Counted from the stretch's first letter, positions 11,511 to 23,845 are shown. The stretch is 64,000 nt of DNA from Ceriagrion tenellum (GCA_963169105.1 OY720642.1:16486965-16550964), one strand, 5' to 3'. Made by a program: numbers and translations. The notes: generated from the letters alone by a model not told the origin.

Positions 11511-11909
11511 ATTCCGTAACGCATTATTGTTGTTCCATAAAATCCTAAATATCAACTTCTTTTCTCCAAAACATAAGTCATAATCTACCAATATAGCTGG
11601 GAGAACAAATTTGAATATCGTTTACTACTCAGCTAATCTCACAACTTGCTTTTAAAAATCATTCCAGGTTGTATGGTGCAACTTCTTGAATACCCACACA
11701 GACGAGATTCAAAAAATATTCCCTCATCCAAAAGCCTATCGCACAAAGATCCTACAGTTTGTTGCTATAGGTGTTGTGAATCATGAGTAATGTTTACAAT
11801 CATGTATTTTATTCGACTTTTGCTATTTTTGTTTGTTGTTATCTTTAAATCATTGATATCGGTTTATAAACGTTATCTCACCTTATAAATTGAAAATGTA
11901 AATACTTAA
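11511..11909 (+). repeat. 400-bp dispersed repeat D, copy 1
   Basis: It matches 50685-50700 plus 51314-51696 at high identity, for example GTTGTATGGTGCAACTTC and AGTTTGTTGCTAT. It is uninterrupted here, whereas copy 2 carries the Helitron. It ends at a TTAA into which MITE copy 3 has inserted. No coding frame is conserved. Confidence 0.88.
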
Positions 11910-12378
11910 GGTAGTCCGAGCGAGATACTTCCCTAATCATAATAGAGACCATATTCGAATTATACGTTTAAATTTCACCATCTGTACGACACATCAATTA
12001 AATATTACATTATTAATAGAGCAATAATATAGTTTTACGTGACAGAAATTGTAAGTAATCAAATGAAAATATCTGAATAAATATTTAAATTGACTCATTT
12101 TTTTCACGCGGTACGTTTGAAACTCCATCAAAACGGAAGGTTTATTGTGATCCCGAGGAATTTACTGCGGTGACAATATGATTGATTTTCAAAAGTAGTT
12201 GAGAAAACATACAAACTACACGCTGTTAGTATTTTAGGACATCTAAGTGTTAGAAATACCTCATTTTGTGAATAGTGTCTCTCTGGAGTGCATACACGTA
12301 CCATTTCCCATGTGAAAGGGCTGGTATTTCTTGGCAAATATCTCCGAAAGTAATGCGGTAAGGGGTTGAATTTTTGGG
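11906..12378 (-). mobile_element. TTAA MITE copy 3, one end missing
   Basis: It starts with TTAAGGTAGTCCGAGCGAGA directly at the end of repeat D. It runs through the interior to GGTTGAATTTTTGG and then stops matching near 12378, so the second inverted end is absent. Confidence 0.9.
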
Positions 12379-13087
<709 letters not shown>

Positions 13088-13113
13088 GCACTTAGGATCA
13101 CTTAGGTGACGAA

Positions 13114-13359
13114 TATATAAAAGTTTGCCAGAGGAAGGCAGACGACAAACACAGAAAACAAAAAAATGATGAACACACAAAGTTTCTTGATATTTCGGTG
13201 CCACTAGCACCTTGGTCGCAAGAGCGAAGACTCAGTCTCGAAGTCGAGTCTTCGCTCTTGCGACCAAGGTGCTAGTGGCACCGAAATATCAAGAAACTTT
13301 GTAAGTGTGTTCATCATTTTTTTGTTTTCTGTGTTTGTCGTCTGCCTTCCTCTGGCAAA

Positions 13360-13366
<7 letters not shown>
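13114..13366. repeat. Near-perfect palindrome with 120-bp arms (foldback 2)
   Basis: Arms 13114-13233 and 13246-13366 pair almost perfectly around a 12-bp spacer; the main difference is a 4-bp indel near the AAAGTTTC segment. Each arm contains GGTGCTAGTGGCACC, itself a hairpin, followed at once by GAAATATC. (TA)n lies on both sides. The structure would extrude a large cruciform or give a long hairpin RNA, and its near-identity suggests recent origin. Confidence 0.92.

Positions 13367-13434
<68 letters not shown>
13362..13434. repeat. (TA)n microsatellite
   Basis: About 70 bp of TA directly abutting the palindrome. Confidence 0.97.
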
Positions 13435-13436
<2 letters not shown>

Positions 13437-13456
13437 GCTTAAATAAATAATTTAGA

Positions 13457-13700
13457 ATGCCTTGTTTAAAAAGTACTTGCTTCGTATCAGGCTGCAAAAC
13501 AGGGTATGCGTCTACTAGGACCCAAAATAGGAGACTTAATAAGAATCTGTTCAAGACCTGTTTATTTACAATCTGTCGACTGTATTTACATTTGAACTTC
13601 CGTCTTTCATCACTAGGCGGCACCACTTTCCAAAAAGTAGTTTTTTTACGGAATCCTAGACAACAGTTTCTGGCAACGAGATCCCAATCCATTATATATA
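13457..13700 (+). pseudogene. Possible THAP-like zinc-finger start, decayed
   Basis: The frame begins with a TCFVSGCKTGY segment. Its C-x4-C-K-x-x-Y arrangement resembles the first cysteine pair of THAP DNA-binding domains, which are common in P-element-like transposases. The later Cys-His pair and the AVPTF-type C-terminus of THAP are not apparent, and the frame then drifts into AT-rich sequence. It may be a transposase fragment or chance. Confidence 0.2.
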
Positions 13701-16277
13701 TTCATGGCCTGACTCTTGCAGTGGTTTCAATTTCGACCCGACGGAAACCCACTACTGCTCCCGCCGAGGGCCACATCGCCGTCAATCTTCCAAGTGAACA
13801 TTTGAGCATTTCCGCGAATGAAAAAATGTCGATTGGAAAAAGTGAACACCAATCCAAGTGATCAACCATCAAAAAGAGTGTGTCAAATTAAGGCCGAAAC
13901 TATGCATGGGCAATAAATACCGATATTCAGTTCTACTGGGTAATGTTTTTCTTTCTATTTCGGTTCTATCGGATACAAATGGAAGTCGATTCTATCAGAG
14001 ATACCGGTGTTGATAGTCGAGATGCTCGAGTAGCATTCTCTTCTGCAGTGTAAACGTTCAACTGCAAAGGGAAAATAGTAGAATGAAGTCGATGAGCAAT
14101 TCTGGAATACATTGAAACAAACTGATATATATTGGGGATGTAAAAAAACTTTTTGATGGCTATCTATTTATCGGTGTACATGAGGTGTTAAGTTACTCAA
14201 ATTTTACATAGAGAATTTGCATTTGAGGCAACCGGCATATCATGTCCATTGAAAAAAGTATAACAAAATTCCAAAAGATTTAATGGCAACAGTCAGTATC
14301 TAAATGCCGACTGCAAAATCAATTTTTTTTAAATTTCTCTTTGCTCATAGTCTTAAATGTATTATTTATGATACAAAAGTTATCATACTAGTTAGTGTTA
14401 CAAAACAAGATCAAAATAAAATTAAACGCGGTGGTTCAGCGACTTATCACCGGTAAATGTTAATAAAAAATGATCCAAGTGTTATTATCCAATACCACGG
14501 AATCTATTTCCACCTAATTTTGGAAATACCGGACTAATTAAGTCACATTTTTGCTATTTTGCAATTAATTTATTGATATGAAGAGCCGAAAACTTCAGTA
14601 CACCGATAATATTGCGTTTGTACTGCCGGGCCGAGGCATGTAGTGATTAAAAATCCTTGTCGTTTATATTCCGGTACCTTAGGAAGTGCCCATGTCTATC
14701 CATAACCCTTCAAATGCCATGCCTTGCTGCTATTCTGAGAAAAAAAAGCACGTGTGATGAATGGGTTATTATTCAGTTTTATTGAAGAAATGAAACTACT
14801 CAATAGATGAAAATGAGGCCCAATTTTCAACAGCAGCTTCACAATGCAGCTGCCAGGATTGACATTAATGAAAACATTTGTAACAGTCTTGAAAAATTGT
14901 TTATATAACCCATAAGTTATTTCTGCCAACAATCCTATGTATCAGCAATTTGACTATTTGACGAGAAATGAAACGGGAGATAATACAACAAAACTAGTAA
15001 ATTATTTTGAGATTCTAAGCATGAAGATTAATGACGGCTACGTACAAGTTGTTATTCAATTACTTGTTGTTAGTTTTCTAGTCAATATAATGCTGGAGAA
15101 CATGTCTTTCCTATGTATTGTATTCTTATAATTTATCGCTTTCACCATTGAAGAAAGGACTCGTTTATTACCAAAAAATTAGAGATAACCGATTAACTAA
15201 ATAACGGCAACATTCGAGGAGACTGGTTTTCTCCCAGAACAGAATGATCACCCACTGCATCACAATCAAACAATATCCCATTGGATATGTTTCGTATTTA
15301 ACATGAATGGGATCCCATGACATTTGGAAGAGGTTCCGTACAGGAATTACATTATCAGAAACGTGATCACAGACACACTTTAGGGGCTGACCTTGCTGTG
15401 CCAGAAAAGGACTTTTCAGACCGTAGGGGTTTATCATTATCACACCTCGATACTAGCATGACCTTGAAAAAAATCCTTATTTCACCACAAGCTTCTTGCA
15501 AAAGATAGAGCAATTGGAAGAATACTAGTTTCGTAAGTTGGTACATAATATGTTGGACATAGCAATGGCAACCATGGCTAAAAATAGATAATTTTCAACA
15601 GAGTAGATCCCAATAAATGGGATTGATAGTAAAACATGCATTGCAACATGCATTGATTCTCTGAATTCAATCATTTGTCAATAATTGTAATTTTAAATAA
15701 TTTGTGTAATCTTGCAAACCGAAGAGGACTTCCCAATTCTTCCTTGACGAGCTTCCATGCAGGTGGCAGCACCTTTTTCCGCCAGGGGCCCGCAGTCCAC
15801 CAGAAATAATGTACTCCCCCATTTCACCACTTCCATTATTCCTTACAAAAAATCCTTCTATACCGAGGCGCATTGCCATTTTCGTAAAGATAAAGTAAAC
15901 ACTGCGTACAAATGCAAATATTGCGTAGATCTATTAGTTAGGTTTCCCTTTTGAAATCCATGGGCTTGCGTTTAATCCGTTTGAGATAATCTCGATCACG
16001 AGGCAAAGGGACCATGTGGTATCACGACGTGCGTTTCGAGATTTTGGCGAATGTTACCCATTCAGATGGATAATTTAAGTGCTCTCTATGTCGTTTAGTG
16101 TTTCTCTTAACACGATTTCAACTGTATCAATAATATTCAACAATATTCCCAGCAAGAAAAACTCGATCGGAAAGGCTACGATAGATTTTTACGAGTTGTT
16201 TTAGTTGATCGAATTCTCGCTCCCTTTCTTGCTGTTGTGCCACGTGACTCTTTAGTTGCGTGATCAGAATCAGACTA
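13701..16277. other. Unassigned sequence
   Basis: No motif-bearing frame, repeat family or RNA gene was recognised. Short frames around 14.7-15.5 kb overlap on opposite strands and have no domain signature. Confidence 0.4.
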
Positions 16278-16280
16278 TAA

Positions 16281-16878
16281 AGCCTGAATCACACGATATT
16301 TGACAATGTACAAGTCCCAGGATGCTAGAGAGTACTGGATTTCGAGTTCGAAACCTAGCATGCTTGAAATCTTCCTAGGAGTTATCACACGATACTTGAA
16401 CTTGCACAAGGTCTGTTTAGTAGACCTTTGACCAAGTAGAGTCGCGGAAGGAGTTTGATGACCGAAATGGATGATTTCGAACGAAGACGACGGCTTTTAG
16501 CTGCTGCAGCTCCTCAACCTCAATTGCCTCAGGTACCCAAGCCATTGCGTCTTGCTGTGAGGTTTGAGTTGTTTATTTGATCGCGGGAAAGTGTAATTGT
16601 CACGAGGGACTATGGAGGCGCTGGCATAAAAAATTGACGACCGCATTGCAAAGAGCAAAGGTGATTGGTCGGCGGCTACTAGGTCCTACTAGGAGCAAGT
16701 ATCAAACTAGTACCGCACCAATTACAAAAACAAGGATACCAGCTAGTATGCTAACGATCATGCAGGGTTTCCAGTATGCACGTGTCTGTATCACACGATA
16801 CTTGACCTTGCGCAAGTCCTAGTATACTAGCTAGCATCCTCGGACTTGTACAAGGTGAAGTATCGTGTGATTCATGCT
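16281..16878. mobile_element. Harbinger-like MITE with TAA target duplication
   Basis: The ends AGCCTGAATCACACGATA and TATCGTGTGATTCATGCT form inverted repeats that continue imperfectly for about 50 bp through CTTGTACAAGTCC...AGGATGCTAG. TAA lies at 16278-16280 and 16879-16881, matching the 3-bp TWA targets of PIF/Harbinger. Subterminal copies of CACACGATACTTGA(A/C)CTTG sit near 16386 and 16793. An open stub of 40 codons at 16459-16581 starts MTEMDDFERRRRLLAAAA and may be the remains of an N-terminal transposase exon. Length is 598 bp. Confidence 0.85.
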
Positions 16879-16881
16879 TAA

Positions 16882-17090
16882 CGGTTCCAACACAACCTCC
16901 TGCGAGAGTCATTAATGCGATTGCTTCACAGAAAATGGGATTTGATTGATAAAGAAATGATCGCGATGAGCAGGGAAACGAACACTCAGCACCTAAAGTT
17001 GTTCCGGCGCGTGTCCTCATGCGAGGAGTTGAAATGTATAAAAGTCATAAGCATTTGAAGGACAACGTTAATTCAGATACACTTTAGTAG
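16882..17090. other. Unassigned sequence right of the Harbinger-like MITE
   Basis: No family match or convincing frame. Confidence 0.35.
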
Positions 17091-17660
17091 TGTCCACTCC
17101 AAAAAAAAATTTTTTTTTTCAAGTCGCATCCGAGCGAATGAATGGTCCTCCTTCCTCCCTCCCGCTTAAACCGCTTCTCCAAACCGACAAACACATTTGC
17201 AGTCGCTGTCCCGCCGGCAGCGCGGAAACAAAGAACAACGAGCCTCACTAAGTGCCCTGCCCCCTTCTCAACTCCCCCACCCCCCACTTAAACCCTCACA
17301 CGGGCGCTTGCCCTTCCACCCCTCCTCCCTCCCTCTCATTCCCTCCCCCTCGCCCGGATATCAAACCCTTGTCACACGAAATAAAAAAAATACGCGACCT
17401 CTTCGCAGAGGAGGAGAGACCATTCGATCCATTCCCAGGGTCACAATTAGGGTACGAACACAAAGGCATATCTCCTCCTTTGCTTCCTCGCATCGATCAC
17501 AGGGGCCTCCGCCGCCGCCCTTCAAACATCAACACCGAAAAGGGACGGGATAAGTGGGGAGGAGCCAGTGACACAGATCTGATGGAAACGGATATCGAGA
17601 GAGAGAGGGGGAGATACCAGAAAGACGATAATAAGAGATTTGGAATGTAGGGATAGGGAG
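17091..17660. other. C-rich, CpG-bearing island
   Basis: The plus strand is pyrimidine-rich with repeated CCCTCC runs and scattered CpG, and it ends in a GAGAGAGAGAGGGGG run near 17.6 kb. Several overlapping frames on both strands are low-complexity artefacts. It is compositionally like the islands at 0.5, 48 and 50.5 kb. Confidence 0.4.
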
Positions 17661-17929
17661 TAGAACCAACAAATATACGCATCTAGAAATAACGACCGCG
17701 GAATCTTTATGAATATTCCAACTTTCTATTCTCAAGGAAATCTTGAAGTTAATGCTCCCAGAAATACTTCTTTTCCACGGAATTCAAAACTCTGCTGGGT
17801 GAAAGTTTGGTACTCACGAAGGTCCGTGAGTGAGGGATTCCGGCCTCGTGTCCCTCAGAAAAATACCATCTTCACATCGTATCCCTAATTACCTACAGTA
17901 GCTACGCAGATTCCTCCAGTAATTTCTTT

Positions 17930-18390
17930 TTTTGCTCTGAGTTCCCTACTCAAAAATTCCTTAGAAGCTATTCTGTAGAACGTAAGGAATTCTACAGCCA
18001 TTGAATCTTTTTCTTCAGAACTAGTTTCTTTTCTAAGGATCTGTACGGAAATGTGAGCCTGGATCTACAGAACACATGTTTTGTAGAGTTATTTTCTGCA
18101 GAGCAAAATAACTCCTTACACGCTGTTCTGTAGAACTTCAGCAACTCTACGGAAATATGTGAGGTTTCCGTTGACCCAGTTCCTTTTCTTGGGACCTATA
18201 TGGAGAGTCTTAGGGAATTCCACAGAATGTACAAAGGAATTCTGCAGAACGTCCTAAGGTATTCTACAGAACAACCGAAGGTATTCTACAGAACATCGTA
18301 GTGAATTCCGTAAAATGGCGTTTCAAAACTTTAAGGAATATCTACAGAACTTTAGAAGAAATCTGTAAAGTATTTATAAGGAAACCATAC
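17930..18390. repeat. Degenerate minisatellite of an AAGGAATTCTACAGAAC unit
   Basis: Variants of AAGG(A/T)ATTCTACAGAAC, about 20 bp per unit, recur in both orientations. The clearest direct run is 18205-18360. The unit contains its own partial dyad (GTAGAATTC type). The region from 17755 to 18415 may be one element ending in TTTTTAGCAGGG, but I could not establish inverted ends. Confidence 0.65.
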
Positions 18391-18415
18391 ACAATTTTTA
18401 GCAGGGTTAATATTG

Positions 18416-20411
18416 CAGATCAATAGCAAATACTTGGATAATTGGATTATTCGAGAGATAACTCTGCAATAAATACAGACTTGATAAAGTGATCATTTGT
18501 CACCATTATCTTGGTTCTATGATTCAAGGTAATTTAAGGGTAACCCATAATTTCTTATAGTTGTAGAAGTTTGATTTCCTTGTCCATCGTACAGAGAGGC
18601 AAATCAATTTAAGCCCAATCTAACCATTAAAACAGGCGTACTAATCATTCTTGATTGCACAGCAGGAGAAAAGAAGGCCTACCACAGAGGCCTTCACTGA
18701 ACTTAAATTACTAAACAACAACAAGAGAAAAGAAGAAATTCCACAGAGTACCTCACTGTACTTCAATTAAACACCTAAAACCCCAAATAAATATAACCAA
18801 ACTAACAACTATCTCCTATAAGTTAAAACTAAGTCTCCGGTCGAAGGAAAATTGGGGAATGCAGCGGTATTTCACGCAAAACCACAGTAATAACTCCATT
18901 TAATGCGTATTCAAACGAAGAGAGAATGTTCTAAATATTTCGAAAGCAATATTATCCCACAAAACAGAACATGGCGAGCCTCAATCATGCTAAGATCATT
19001 AAGTGTAAGGTTTGAAGCATTGAAAATAAATTAGTACGTGATATTCATCCATTATGACATCACACACAAACTTCTGCTTTTCTTCCTCACCGTTCTACGC
19101 TCACAGCCATGATTTCTCATTCAAAAGCGGTGCACGCTTAATGCAATGTGACGCACCAGATATCCCGTGGACGATTACCATAAACATTCCCCATTGAATT
19201 CCATCCAGAAAATTGAAATACAGTCCACACAAGGTAGCATGCTATCCACTTACAAGTCCAGGGCAGTTCGATTCTACATGCGGGTAAAGCGGGTAGATGT
19301 GGTGAAGATGCTGGAAAAGTACAATTCTGGCACTCACCTGAAAAGAAAAAAAAATATTCATTAAATAATACAAAACATGAAAGTCAAAAAAGACTGATCT
19401 AACATCGACAATGCAGGCTAGGGTCGAAACAATTTGCAACCTATTTTTAACTGATGATGACTGTGGCAAAAAAGCGAACGCTAATTTTTTTAATAAATTT
19501 CGCATAAAACATCTAATTCACTCGATACAATGGTAGACCTTAAGGAATCAAACTGGTTACACTAATATAAGAAATAAGTCTTTTAAATTGCGTGAAATTT
19601 TATCACGTCCGGAGCTAAAAATGTTAAAAATCATATGGTGTAACAATTTCGATGGTCCTCTTCCACTGCAAAAAAAGACTATTTGGGGAAACCCAATATT
19701 ACAATCATTACCACCAGGAGAGTGCTCATTTTTTTATGCCTGCAAATAAAATAAATAAATTTCCCAGTAATAAAGTTGTTTTAACGCTTGTAGCTAAATA
19801 ACCACAAATATATTGTTTTTTCCGAGTTCATGCTATGACGTTATTTGGCTGGATGTTCAGATGTGATTAAGACCATTGATTTGAAATTAGATAAATCACG
19901 ACAGCATAGTGTTGTATAGAATACGTGAAAGATCAACTATAGGGATATATAACCCGGTCATTGTTCAATATGCCTAGAGTTTGCTAGGTTGTCGTAAATC
20001 TGAAATATTACACGAGGGTAAGTGGATTATAAAATTTGCCAAAATAGGTAGAATGCTACATTATCGAAAGTAGCGGATGCCTTTCCAGTATTTTTAGTCC
20101 TCCTCACATCACTAAACCATTCAATTTCGTAATATTTTTTCTGTAACAGTTTTTTTTCACTTTAGCACAAAAATATATTTTCATGGGATGAATCTTCCCA
20201 AAAAATATACCTGCTTCATGAAGGCAAAAAAAGGAATTTTCCATTAAGTAATCTTCCAATAGAAAAGAAGGAAAAAAACTATAAACTCCAACTTAATAAA
20301 ATTCCGGCAAAGCTGCATTTTGACATAAGCGTGCGAGTCACTTTTCGGGTACAAATTATTTCAGTCCCAGCGTTTCTCCTCTATCCAGCAACGGCAGACA
20401 ATTCGTGCCAA
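18416..20411. other. AT-rich stretch, nothing recognised
   Basis: No repeat family or convincing frame was seen. CTACCACAGAGGCCTTCACTG near 18.68 kb and CCACAGAGTACCTCACTG near 18.74 kb form a short imperfect tandem duplication. Confidence 0.35.
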
Positions 20412-20770
20412 TTAATGAATGTGCCCCATTTGGTAAACCGGATATGTATCTCCTTGGATGCCCGGAATTAAATGCCTACTGTGTTCTTTGAGATAGAAAT
20501 TAAATGAATCTACATATACCATCACTGAATCGCAGTCAATTGCCAGTATAAAAACTGCTATATCGTAAAGTACATGACTACGCCTCTTGGAGAAAATTAT
20601 TCCAGCCTTGTGGTAGAGTGAAATTATAGCACAGTAATGATTTGTAGGCCCGTAAATCCATTCATTTTCCTGCAATACACCAGGAAATACGATGATGGAG
20701 TGTTTTCTAATGACGTCCACATCAAAGGCTGGAGTAATATTTGGTACAATAGGGGAAGAAATAATCAGTT
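20412..20770 (-). CDS. Possible terminal coding exon, unrecognised protein
   Basis: The minus strand is open for over 110 codons. It is preceded by a pyrimidine-rich stretch ending TTACTCCAG at about 20730, which would be a plausible 3' splice site, and closes with a stop at 20412. The product has a varied composition (for example ENEWIYGPTNHYC and SVMVYVDSFNFYLKEH), unlike the low-complexity chance frames elsewhere. I recognise no domain and cannot tie it to another exon, so it may still be chance or a decayed transposon frame. Confidence 0.22.
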
Positions 20771-21926
20771 ATTTACACTCACCCTTTAAGCGGTAAAGGC
20801 TATAACATATTCTTGACCACCTCTAAAGCAAGAATTTTCAGGGACGTTCTTCAAATACATTCCACAGTTGTTTTATCAATAAATAAAAACAATTGTCACA
20901 AAGTTACACTTAAAATATTTATATTACACAAATGATTTTTTATTCTACACTGGACACCCAATACCAATGAGTCTTTGAAAATATAAATTAATGACAAGTT
21001 ACAAATCTCACTACGACCTATTTAATCAAGTTCGAATAATTTCCAAGTCAGGTTTTGATTTCTTTAAGAGATTTGATTGATTTAGAGAATATACAAAACA
21101 GCTAGCTTTGGCTTGAAAATATAACAAATAAGCTAAATGAGGATCAAAATGAGATAAACTATAGGAATAACATAATAAAAACAAAAATAATTATTAACAC
21201 AAAAAGTGTAGGACAGAAAAGGGTGCTCGCGGTAACTGTTATTCAGAGTTGTCTGCAATATAATCATAAGAGGAGCCTCGCAGGGTGAATGGAGGTCAGT
21301 CGTTGCACGTGTGAAAAATGCTCGTAATTCTGATGAGAAAAGGCGATAAATATTCATTCCAATATACCTTACGATGCATTTATGCCAATGATATCCTTGC
21401 TAACTCAACGTGGAGAATCAGTTACAAGTCAGGCAAGTCACGACGAAAATAGCCATCAAGACATAGAGTGCCATTCACAGTAGTAATTCTGTCAAAGAAA
21501 AAATAAGAAGCATAACAAAACAGACTACTTAGGCCCTGAATCACGAGTCTGCACAATTTTGAGAACAAATAAGCGTCATACATCGCTCGCATTCCGTGAT
21601 AAAGAATCAGCAGTTTTACTACCATAAATAATTTCCGGAATATATGCTGAGATCGAATGTTGTGATCGTAGTTCGTTGCTTCGACCAAGCAGGAGCAATT
21701 AACTACAAAGTGAACAATCACCTGTAAGGTCGTTTAGTAATTGTCAAACTATAAAAACGGTGATTATCAAGAAAACTGCCGGCGCTCTTTCAATGTCATT
21801 TATCGTATCACTGCGCCTCCAACATATTTGCCTAAGTCATTAGTATCAAGGAATATCCAGACCGTGGAATCTTGTACAAGAATAAAACTTAATCTTCGGA
21901 AACTTTGTGGTATTCCATCACAACAA
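20771..21926. other. AT-rich stretch with splice-like signals on the minus strand
   Basis: Read on the minus strand, TTCTTATTTTTTCTTTGACAG at about 21482-21502 is a strong-looking 3' splice signal. It is followed by a short open run of about 21 codons. The same strand holds the candidate exon at 20.4 kb. No protein family is recognised and no chain of exons could be built. Confidence 0.2.
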
Positions 21927-22234
21927 TTTATTAAAGTGAGGAAAACTTTTACAAACCACAGAAAAACACACACCACCACGTACCCGGGTTTCGACGGCTG
22001 AGCGTCTTCATCAGGTTATACAAAAATGTACGGCAATCCCTTATATACTATCAGTCAGTGGAAAGAGGGGGGAGGGGGAAGGATGGTGGGGTGAGAGGGA
22101 CGGGAATGGCCAACAGCTGTACATTTTGGTATCACCTGATGATGATGCTCAGCCGTCGAAACCCGGGTTTCGACGGCTGAGCTGGTGGTGTGTGTTTTTC
22201 TGTGGTTTGTAAAAGTTTTCCTCACTTTAATAAA
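21927..22234. repeat. Inverted pair of CTGATGA-hairpin-GAAAC cassettes (foldback 3)
   Basis: The outer arms start TTTATTAAAGTGAGGAAAAC and mirror each other to the window-inward side of the cassettes. The minus-strand cassette (22015 to 21983) reads CCTGATGA, A, GACG-loop-CGTC, GAAACCCGGG. The plus-strand one (22135-22167) reads CCTGATGA, T, GATG-loop-CGTC, GAAACCCGGG. CTGATGA followed by a short stem and GAAA is the layout of a hammerhead catalytic core, with one extra base before the stem. The right arm also holds a second inverted copy of the GAAACCCGGGTTTC dyad. Confidence 0.8.
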
Positions 22235-22684
22235 TAATCTGGTACAAGATGAAATATTACATGATAAGGCTTAGCATTACGGGATTCGTGCTTCTATATT
22301 CCCACGACTTATAAGTACAATTAATCAGTTTGTGCGCAATCACCCAACGGATTAAAGAACCTTCATCGTAAAACAAAGCCATAGAAAAACAAGGAGACCG
22401 AACCCAGTTTCCAAATCTGAATATTTGACCGAAGTAAGGAAACGGTTTGAGCAACAATTTGATGGGGGCCCGGGAAGGCTACGGCGAATTCGGACGTTCT
22501 CGGGTAAGGTGACTGGAAGGAGCGGAAGGAGGTCACTAAGGAGCCGGACCGCGGGCGGGATCGACCTCTGATTCCTCTGAGAGGAAGGGTCACCAAGGAG
22601 AGAGACAGGCTTTATCATCGAAACCCAGACCATACCGTAAACAAATATTTCTCTCAAGTTGGCTGGAGGGGTAATCGTGAGTCA
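22235..22684. other. Short GC-rich patch in unassigned sequence
   Basis: Around 22460-22600 the GC content rises, with CCGCGGGCGGG-like sequence and two similar GGTCAC(T/C)AAGGAG segments. Overlapping minus-strand frames have no domain. Confidence 0.35.
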
Positions 22685-22967
22685 TTAAGGTAGTCCGTGC
22701 GAGGTAGTTCCCTAGTCATAATAGAGACCTTATTCGAATTATACGTTTTAATTTCATCAGCTGTAGGACACATGAATTAAATATTGCATTATTAATGGTG
22801 CTATAATATAGTTTTACATGACACAAATTGTAAGTATTCAAATGAAAATATCTGAATAAATATTTAAATTGACTCATTTTTTTCACGCGGTACGTTTGAA
22901 ACTCCATCAAAACGGAAGGTTAATTGTGATCCCGAGGAATTTACTGCGGTGATAATATGATTAATTA
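22685..22967 (-). mobile_element. TTAA MITE copy 4, truncated
   Basis: It begins TTAAGGTAGTCCGTGCGAGG and keeps about half the element up to GATAATATGATTAATT. The other end is missing. Confidence 0.88.
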
Positions 22968-23084
22968 GTATGTAACATATGATATGATTCGGTTTAAATG
23001 CATGAAGTTAAGTTTTTTATATTTATCTTATATCTACATCAATACATAATAAGGTACGTGTAAGATACTATATCTTATACTAGA

Positions 23085-23845
23085 GGAAATCACGATGACC
23101 TTCAAAGGTCACTAAACGTAATGGACCAAGTTTTCCAGGAATGCGACATGAAAATAAGTAATACGGAAACAAAAATGCTAGTATGCTGGAGAGGAAGACT
23201 AAAAGCAGAAGTCATACAGAGAGGAAAGTAATTACAGCAAGTATACGCCATAACCTACCTCCAAAGTACCATTATATGGGACGGAAGAAGTACAACGGAC
23301 GTCAAGAGAAGACTAGCTAAAGCTAAGAAAGCAAGTCAAAGTACAAAGATAACAGCTGTTTTCAAAGAGGATTGTCCAACAAGGTAACACACAGTATACG
23401 AAAACTTTCGTGTGGATTTTGGCACACTATAGAACAGAAACATGAGCCATTGGAAATACAGACCAGAAGGACTAGAATCTTTCAAAACCTGATGCTGGAG
23501 GAGGATAATGAAGATAAAATGAACACACGTAAGAAGAAACGATGAAGTTTACAGAAGACTAGAAGAGGAAAGGACCATGTAGAACACCATGCAGAAAAGA
23601 AAAACCAAATAGATTGGACACACCCTGACACACAATGTATTTGGGAAGATCAAAATTGGTGGTAAAATACATGGATAAGTCCTAAGAGGAAACCAAGGGA
23701 CGAATACATCGACAAAATGAAAAGATTTAAGTGCACAAGAAGATCTACCATGAAGTAAGGGAACTGGCATCAGATAGGGAAGGCTGAAGGGCAGCATTCG
23801 CAGAATTGAGCGACCAACAAATGAATGAATATTAGACTTCGTTTG
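23085..23845 (+). mobile_element. RTE-type LINE ORF2 C-terminal relic (family C), badly decayed
   Basis: With several frameshifts and stops the plus strand still reads SLNVMDQVFQECDMKISNTE, then a YLQSTI...DVKRRLAKAKK segment, and further on MQKRKTK-IGHTLTHNVFGK and a final basic tail. The order matches the C-terminal half seen at 61.7-62.4 kb and the piece at 59.05 kb. Confidence 0.7.

Noticed and set aside
22135..22167. A canonical, active hammerhead ribozyme
   Set aside because: There is an extra base between CTGATGA and stem II, and no convincing stem I, so only hammerhead-like architecture is claimed.
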